DNA of 12,981 bases. Source: Bacillota bacterium (GTDB taxonomy: Bacteria; Bacillota; Clostridia; Christensenellales; CAG-138). Every line of letters starts with the position of its first letter. Within the stretch, counting starts at the first letter, position 1. Positions 8,801 through 12,981 of this stretch are shown here, piece after piece. The stretch lies in assembly GCA_023453725.1 (NCBI GenBank), contig JAEXTB010000017.1, positions 1 through 12,981 of the forward strand, in the 5' to 3' direction. The translations under genes and the position numbers were made by a program. A model generated the notes under the pieces. The model was not told the origin of the DNA. It saw only the letters and a list, made by a program, of their open reading frames with translations, and searched no databases.

Positions 8801-11463
8801 GGGTGGTTGAACTGCGAAAGGTTGGCAAGCGCATCCGTGTCCTGAATAAGTGTTTCATAATACAGCTTCATTCCTGCATCGGCTGTTTTGTTATTCAACG
8901 CCGTGTTGTTGCGGCTCACCAGGCCTTTTGAGTTGAACGTATTAATGTGACCCGGTCCGCCCGACCACGTCATCTCAAAGCCAGGCAGTGCTACGACCGC
9001 ACCCGTGTTTTCAACGTTGAAGGCTCGCATATCGCCGGCGTATTTCTCCCACTTTGCGCGGCTTGCGGCTGTCATTTTGCTTGGGTCGTTGAGCGCTGCG
9101 GCGGGATTAGAGCTGCTTGTGCTGTCAAAGTAGTTGGAGTGGTCTGTAAAGGCCACAAAATCCACATTATCTTGCGGGGCGATGTTTTTTATGTAATTGA
9201 GCCCGTTCGCCAAAGTTCCTGAGCCGTCGGAATATTCCGCGGTGTGGGAATGGAGCTGCCCAAAGTAAGCCGTGTACTTGGACTCGCCCACATAGAAGGT
9301 CCAAGTTTCGGTAATGCTTACACCACCCTGCTTTGTAACGGTTACAACAGCCGTATACTTGCCATCTGTGAGCGGGGCAGTGGGGGTATAAGCGTATGTT
9401 GCCGTGCCGGGCTGCACCGCCATTGCAGCATCTTTGATCACTTCCGTACCCTGCTCATTTTTTAATGTCAGCGTTACGGTGGGTGCATCGCCAGCGTTCT
9501 CAAGCGTTACGGAAATAACGGGGGTTTTGTTCCCCTTGGTCGCGCTGTTGCGCGCGGGCGTTACGGCGGTTACGACGGGCTTATCGCTGACGGTAACGGT
9601 AGCCTGCTCGAAATGTGTAAGTCCCGTCACGTCCGTTGCCGTAACGGTGATGGGAATGCCAGTTGCGGTAGAAACAATCTCCGCGCCGGGGATCGTGTAT
9701 TCGTATTTACCGTTTTCCGTATTATTCACCATAGGCACGGTCTTTGTAGCACTCCCTATGGTATAGGTAAGTTCAACGGAGGCAAGCCCCTTGTTGTCGT
9801 ATGCCTCTACCGAAACGAGGTAGTCCACGCCGGGCGTTGCGTCAAGGAGTTGACTGGGCAGCGTAATGCCGGGCTTCTTCGTATCGTTTACAACATCGTA
9901 AACGTTATAACCGTTGGCTTCGGCAGTCCCCGTGTAAAGCTGCACGGTGTTATTGTAGCAGCCAACCATGGCGTAAAGATCCACAACATCGCCCTCTACA
10001 ATGCCGTTAGGCGGCTTCGCGGCGTTGTAGATGTCAATGCCTTTGGTGGTAGATGCATCTTTAATGGTAATATTGGAGCCACTCACATCTCCCAGCGTCA
10101 CATCCTTGATTTTTACAAAACGACCCAGTATCTTAAGGCCGTGGTTGGCATGGCTGCTATCAAGCAACTGCGCGACTGTCACTTCTTGCGCGTTGGCTTT
10201 GGCTTGTTCAGGCGTAACCGATCCGGGAGCGGTTATTTTGCTGTCGGTCAGGCTGTCAAGCTGCGGTGCACCATAGCGCTCCCAGTAGCTTCCGCTCAAT
10301 TGTACGGTATCTCCCACCTTCGCCCCCTGGGGCGAGGCGCCAAAAATATACAGGGAATAAACCTTGCCGTCAGCGTTCAACTCCTGAAGGACAGGGTTTG
10401 AATATGAAGTAGCAAAGTAAGCGATTTTCCCTTCTACGATGATCGGGGTTTTATTCGTTGAGCTGCCTGCGGGGAACGTAAGCGCTTCCTTTATGGTCAG
10501 CACCTTGTTGGCGTCATAAAGGGTATAGTTAAATGTTGCTACACTGCTATTATTTAAATCCCCCCTGGTTGCTATAGCCTTCACGGTAACGGTATCACCC
10601 ACACCGCCGGGCAAGGCGAAAGGCGCACTATACAGCGTAGAAGTTCCGGTTCCTGCCCCAGGCGGGGTGCCATCGGTGGTGTAGTAGATAGAGGATCCGG
10701 TTGTAACGGTGCTCAAGGTTACCTGAGTGCCCAAGTTCACCATGCCGGGAGCCGGGCTAGCGGTAGGTGTGGCACAGTCGGTGGCAGACGTGCTGCCAGT
10801 GAGGTAGCCTAAGTCGATATCTTTAATTTCATAATCGGTGCTATTGTTTCCTTTGAAGTCTTTCCTTTGAATGCTTTGGGTAGTAAGCGACTTGCCTGAT
10901 ATGCTTAAAACGGCGACAAGAAAGCTGTTTGCACTACCGAAGCCGAGATAATCGACAACGTTGCTGGCTGTAGGAGTGCTGGGAAAAACGGAATTATCTG
11001 TTAATGCAGCCTTAGAACCGCTGGCACTGTAATTAATTTTGCTGGATGAAGCATCCAAAAAAGTCATGTTAGCTGTAGATTCGGAAATTGGCAGTGCTTT
11101 CCCCTCACCAACGGGGGTAACACCCTCTAATTTGATAAAACAATAAGCGCCAGCGGCAAGCTTTTTGTCTGATGGTATCGTGTAGGAAGGAGATGTGGCG
11201 CTGAAAGATGCACCAGCACTTTCCTTCCAAAGCGTATAGCCGCCAATACTTACTTCTGTAGCCCCGGTGTTTTTTAAAACGACATATCTGTTGTGGTATT
11301 TCCCGGCTGTACTGCCGCCTCCGGCAAAGAGCTCCCAAATCACAATAGGACCGGTACCGGCGTCAGGGCCCGCCGCCACCGCCGTATTGGGGATGCTGAT
11401 AATACTTAGACACATCATGAAGGAGAGGGCCAAGGACAGAATTTTTTTAATACCCTTGCTCAT
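5854..11463 (-). CDS. Giant wall-anchored multidomain protein with PHP/CehA-type metallohydrolase domain
   Basis: The protein has 1869 residues. A signal peptide (about 1-30) ends in ...PNTAVAA. Next come a lamin-tail-like domain (about 37-215), a chitobiase-C-like module (about 230-315, YYTTDGTPP), two OB-like modules (about 320-520) and two Ig-like modules (about 530-726). The PHP domain (about 728-990) has candidate metal ligands H738-x-H740, D774-H775, E830, H839, H887 and D950-x-H952. Ig-like segments follow (about 1000-1190), then a Rossmann/GATase-like region (about 1196-1490) with the KTIILTGWGDYY strand. A second OB-like pair lies at about 1496-1690, followed by a linker and a beta-rich stalk. 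The C-terminus is a sorting signal: PPKTG (1835-1839), a hydrophobic segment (about 1844-1860) and KRRR. It is therefore exported and probably covalently wall-linked by a sortase encoded elsewhere. PHP proteins of the CehA/McbA class are metal-dependent phosphoesterases or other hydrolases. Lamin-tail plus OB-like modules recall secreted nucleases and phosphoesterases, but the substrate is unknown. Start ATG 11463 has GGAGG (11469-11473) 5 bases away. The frame is intact. Confidence 0.9.
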   Translation of the reverse strand: MSKGIKKILSLALSFMMCLSIISIPNTAVAAGPDAGTGPIVIWELFAGGGSTAGKYHNRYVVLKNTGATEVSIGGYTLWKESAGASFSATSPSYTIPSDKKLAAGAYCFIKLEGVTPVGEGKALPISESTANMTFLDASSSKINYSASGSKAALTDNSVFPSTPTASNVVDYLGFGSANSFLVAVLSISGKSLTTQSIQRKDFKGNNSTDYEIKDIDLGYLTGSTSATDCATPTASPAPGMVNLGTQVTLSTVTTGSSIYYTTDGTPPGAGTGTSTLYSAPFALPGGVGDTVTVKAIATRGDLNNSSVATFNYTLYDANKVLTIKEALTFPAGSSTNKTPIIVEGKIAYFATSYSNPVLQELNADGKVYSLYIFGASPQGAKVGDTVQLSGSYWERYGAPQLDSLTDSKITAPGSVTPEQAKANAQEVTVAQLLDSSHANHGLKILGRFVKIKDVTLGDVSGSNITIKDASTTKGIDIYNAAKPPNGIVEGDVVDLYAMVGCYNNTVQLYTGTAEANGYNVYDVVNDTKKPGITLPSQLLDATPGVDYLVSVEAYDNKGLASVELTYTIGSATKTVPMVNNTENGKYEYTIPGAEIVSTATGIPITVTATDVTGLTHFEQATVTVSDKPVVTAVTPARNSATKGNKTPVISVTLENAGDAPTVTLTLKNEQGTEVIKDAAMAVQPGTATYAYTPTAPLTDGKYTAVVTVTKQGGVSITETWTFYVGESKYTAYFGQLHSHTAEYSDGSGTLANGLNYIKNIAPQDNVDFVAFTDHSNYFDSTSSSNPAAALNDPSKMTAASRAKWEKYAGDMRAFNVENTGAVVALPGFEMTWSGGPGHINTFNSKGLVSRNNTALNNKTADAGMKLYYETLIQDTDALANLSQFNHPGTTFGTFTDFAYYTPAYDAKMAAVEVGNGEGAIGSGGYFPSYAEYTKALDKGWHVAPTNNQDNHKGQWGNANTARTVIITDDFSELGLLEGLKNMSVYTTEDKNLNISYTLNDQIMGSIITPVPTNPLKLAIHVDDPDASDVIAKVEIITNNGRIATSKEFSSNAADWEFELPASAGYYYVRVTQADKNIAVTAPVWVGSGALIGINSFEVNTKMPVTGEPVKLTAKLFNNESAPAILKSIAFKVGDVVLKEEQPGTSIPSMGLLERSLDHTFTAAGRVIVTVLAVITIDGRDLEFSQNLELNVRESEKLVYVGIDASHYNEYVKGNYKDSMGNFANMAVEYGIRVVELETKEALIEAAQNPKYKMLVLTPPTRRDGSNFKLGYKSYDAEEIAAVKAFAEQGKTIILTGWGDYYESYSKFTDGTPHTLPASQHMAAQQNSILKAIGASLRLTDDEIKDDKNNGGQSPRLYLTNYNMSNPFLARVSADKQVYSNYGGSTVHVVDASDNPAATLPSNVSAMVFGHDTSYSSDDDKDGIGGITTPKYNGRYMVAASETVTHANGKTSTVIVAGSAFMSNFEIELDNWEMPEYSNFTILQNIIKSINPVEISSITDVHAAPEGKEFTVRGTVTSNASGFDQRTAFFDCIYIQDGTRGINLFPVAGNYKIGDVVRVTGTTSSYNGERQLAVSSIEKVGQAAPITPAAVTAANAMSAANTGNLMKVSGTIADLGYASGGTLETILVTDSTGTARVFIDGYIMPDYAGLSSLKKGDYIEAVGLGSITVDTSGAGSFIPRLRVRNRTEIKLATAPDTGTGSGGERTTLTPGTSIPAGGSGVDVKGNFSSGARLQTASLTRSGKAGTALTVAALNHTVLGMQQLSLSGKNFGPMQVSFQVGPEYEGNTLKVLQYNETTGRIVTYTAKVVDGMLTIRVNTLGAFAVVSELVPLSVMPPKTGDMPAWIGYGFILFASAVCIAATKRRRQISK

Positions 11464-11531
11464 AATAACCTCCGGTCGTAAGCTTGCTTTTTAGTGTTTC
11501 TGCGATGCATTGTCGTCCGTTGAAAACACAG

Positions 11532-11554
11532 GACATGGTGCAGTGCTCCATGTC
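11532..11554. repeat. Inverted repeat overlapping the YibE/F stop codon
   Basis: GACATGG (11532-11538) and CCATGTC (11548-11554) pair perfectly over 7 bp around a 9-base loop, and two more inner pairs are possible after one mismatch. The outer arm includes part of the YibE/F stop codon (11553-11555). On the minus strand it is followed by a short GTTTTC run, so it may be a weak terminator or attenuator between the YibE/F gene and the giant surface-protein gene. It could also be an operator for the latter. I see no clear -35/-10 pair between here and 11474. Confidence 0.45.
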
Positions 11555-12746
11555 AGGAAGCACGAAAGGGCAGGTTCACCTCCTTGCGAGTAGTTAATGT
11601 TTTTTTAGGGGCCACGCACATGGCTGCGCTGAGCGCGGCAACGAGCGGAACCGTTAAGACAATGCCTATGGAGCCGGAAAGTCCCTGAATGACCTCGATG
11701 GCCATCATATCGCTGTTGAAAATCTGCAAATAAGGATAGTCGAACACGCGGAACAGCAGCAGGGTGTTGAGCGAAGCGCCCGCGAAGGCCAGTATGAGGG
11801 TATTGGACATGGTGCCCATGGCGTCCCGTCCGATGTTGAGGCCGGACTGAAACAGCTTTTTGCGCGCAATGGAGGGGTTCATATCGTGCAGTTCAAACAC
11901 TGCAGATGTAATGCTCATGGAGGTGTCCATGACCGCGCCTAGGGCCGAAATCAAGATGCCGCTCACTAAAAGCCCGCTCAGCTTGAGGCCTTGATCGCCT
12001 GCGCGCAAAACGATATCCTCCGCTTCGGGCATATTGAAGCCCGTCATGGGTGTAAGCGCGCCCGCCACGGCGGAGGTAATGCCTGCCACCAGCACACCGC
12101 CAACGCAGCCGAGTATCGCGCACAGCGTTTTTGCGCTCCAACCGTTGAGCAGCAGCATCGAAACGGTGGTGGTGATGGCCACAAGTATGATAGCCGCAGG
12201 GATGGCGGGGAAGCCGCGCCGTATCAGCGGAATCAGGAAAAACCAAATGCAAACAACTGTAAACACAAGGCCAAGCAGCGACGCAACGCCCTTCTTACCG
12301 CCAAAGGCAACCATAAGGGCGGCGAAGACGGCCAAAAGGCCGAGCATCACGCCCTCCCGGTTGTAGTTGGATATGGAGGCTATATAAGGGGTGCCGTTTT
12401 CCTCGTAATCCAAGCGCACGATGATGCGCGTGCCTACCTTTAAGTCAACGTTCGTATAAGCGTTTAAATAGTTGACGGCGGGTAGCTCCTCGCCCTTGTG
12501 CGCGCCGCTTTCAAGCCGTACAAGTGCATACTGCGTACCGAGGCGACGGCCTTCCGTCCACGTGTCGGGGTAGGCATCATCTATGGCGATTTCTGTTACA
12601 CGCGCGCGGGCAAATTGCAGCAGGCTTGCAGCCGTAGGCACAGAGCCCTCCTGCGGCCTGTTGAGCACAAAAAGGAACGCGATAAAGCCCACAAGCAGTA
12701 CTGTGATGACGATTGCCTTTAATATCGAAAACCGTACTGTTTTCAA
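11553..12746 (-). CDS. YibE/F-family integral membrane protein
   Basis: The protein has 397 residues with eight likely membrane helices. Helix 1 is at about 10-28, followed by an extracytoplasmic segment of about 100 residues. Seven more helices lie at about 133-149, 154-175, 180-200, 206-230, 255-280, 313-332 and 352-378. Family features seen are FGGKKGVASLLGL (148-160), the acidic-aromatic loop after TPMTGFNMPE, ALGAVMDTSMSI (268-279) and the strongly conserved SGLNIGRDAMGTMSNTLILA (301-320). The transported substrate or function of this family is not established. The start is a TTG at 12744-12746. AAGAGG (12755-12760 on the complement) lies 8 bases upstream, and the next in-frame Met is at residue 134, past the first helix. 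The gene sits 89 bases upstream of the giant surface-protein gene in the same direction, and the two may share a transcript. Confidence 0.9.
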   Translation of the reverse strand: MKTVRFSILKAIVITVLLVGFIAFLFVLNRPQEGSVPTAASLLQFARARVTEIAIDDAYPDTWTEGRRLGTQYALVRLESGAHKGEELPAVNYLNAYTNVDLKVGTRIIVRLDYEENGTPYIASISNYNREGVMLGLLAVFAALMVAFGGKKGVASLLGLVFTVVCIWFFLIPLIRRGFPAIPAAIILVAITTTVSMLLLNGWSAKTLCAILGCVGGVLVAGITSAVAGALTPMTGFNMPEAEDIVLRAGDQGLKLSGLLVSGILISALGAVMDTSMSITSAVFELHDMNPSIARKKLFQSGLNIGRDAMGTMSNTLILAFAGASLNTLLLFRVFDYPYLQIFNSDMMAIEVIQGLSGSIGIVLTVPLVAALSAAMCVAPKKTLTTRKEVNLPFRAS

Positions 12747-12801
12747 TCCGTTTACCTCTTAATTAAGTTTTTTATGAGAATGAAGAAATATAAGTATCAT
12801 T

Positions 12802-12867
12802 CTAAAATTACCATATTATTGAATATATAGAAAGTCATAAAAATTGAATATAAATATGGAATTTTAG
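12802..12867. repeat. Imperfect AT-rich inverted repeat
   Basis: CTAAAATTACCATATT (12802-12817) is the reverse complement of AATATGGAATTTTAG (12853-12867) except for one inserted base. The arms are 35 bases apart. The right arm contains the putative -10 element of the YibE/F promoter, so the structure could affect promoter access. Low sequence complexity reduces its significance. The remainder, 12900-12981, shows no convincing gene. Confidence 0.4.
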
Positions 12868-12890
12868 CGTATAAAGCAGTTTTATGACAA
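12861..12890 (-). promoter_or_regulatory. Probable promoter of the YibE/F gene
   Basis: On the minus strand, TTGTCA (12890-12885) and TAAAAT (12866-12861) each match five of six consensus bases, with an 18-base spacer. The transcript would start near 12854, giving a leader of about 107 AT-rich bases before the TTG start. The AT-rich surroundings make other -10-like sequences possible. Confidence 0.45.
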
Positions 12891-12981
12891 TAAAGAAATG
12901 CACTTTTGTTTATTATTTAATTTAGTCATCTTTAGGCGGCGCAACATAACGTATCACTACTACGTAGGTCTATGCTGAGGG

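Larger units (their letters stand above)
12770..12899. repeat. Pair of 20-base direct repeats in the AT-rich upstream region
   Basis: TTTTATGAGAATGAAGAAAT (12770-12789) and TTTTATGACAATAAAGAAAT (12880-12899) match at 18 of 20 positions, 110 bases apart. A third, inverted copy of the core, GTCATAAAA (834-842 within the 12 kb line, i.e. 12834-12842), pairs with TTTTATGAC (12880-12888). The 10-base ATTGAATATA is also repeated directly at 12818-12827 and 12843-12852. These sites flank and overlap the putative promoter, so they may be binding sites for a regulator. They may also be the remains of a local duplication. Confidence 0.5.

Noticed and set aside
5791..11494. Many plus-strand open frames opposite the giant minus-strand gene, some over 250 codons
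   Set aside because: They lack ribosome binding sites and recognisable domains, and they mirror the codon pattern of the real gene, which has a signal peptide, catalytic motifs and sorting signal.
12770..12899. CRISPR array or tandem repeat array
   Set aside because: There are only two imperfect copies, with no regularly spaced spacers and no associated cas genes.
12902..12981. Minus-strand frame ending RYVAPPKDD and a stop, resembling a protein C-terminus
   Set aside because: An in-frame TAG occurs only 15 codons upstream within the window and there is no ATG start, so no intact gene can be claimed. A frameshifted remnant is possible.

Overview
The window looks like chromosomal DNA from a Gram-positive Bacillota (probably Clostridia) of roughly even base composition. 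The evidence is a YesM/YesN two-component pair, a lipoprotein-type sugar-binding protein, a surface protein ending in a PPKTG sorting signal, strong AGGAGG-like ribosome binding sites, and an intrinsic terminator with U-tracts. A Christensenella-like or related clostridial lineage would fit, but the sequence alone does not fix the taxon.

Layout. Positions 1-164 hold a perfect 8-bp stem hairpin and a promoter with a consensus -10. From 165 to 5683 on the plus strand runs a compact set of four genes. These are a YesM-type sensor histidine kinase, an overlapping YesN-type AraC response regulator, a lipoprotein made of two fused periplasmic-binding (type 1) modules, and a 186-residue helical protein of unknown function. 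The set ends at a bidirectional terminator (5781-5809). The rest of the window is on the minus strand and converges on the same terminator. It contains a YibE/F-family membrane protein (11553-12746, TTG start) followed by a giant secreted, wall-anchored protein of 1869 residues (5854-11463). The giant protein combines a lamin-tail-like domain, a chitobiase-C-like domain, two pairs of OB-like modules, Ig-like modules, a PHP/CehA-type metallohydrolase domain and a GATase-like domain. The last ~235 bases are AT-rich, without a convincing gene, and carry direct and inverted repeats around a probable promoter for the YibE/F gene.

How the genes may work together. The plus-strand genes form a probable sugar-sensing cassette. 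The tandem binding lipoprotein would sit outside the membrane next to the extracytoplasmic domain of the kinase. Its second module resembles the galactofuranose-binding protein YtfQ along its whole length. Ligand state would be passed to the kinase and then to the regulator, which probably controls a transporter or catabolic operon outside the window. No permease or ATPase is present here. The minus-strand giant protein is most likely a surface phosphoesterase or related hydrolase. Its substrate cannot be read from sequence, and any link to the sensory cassette is only positional.
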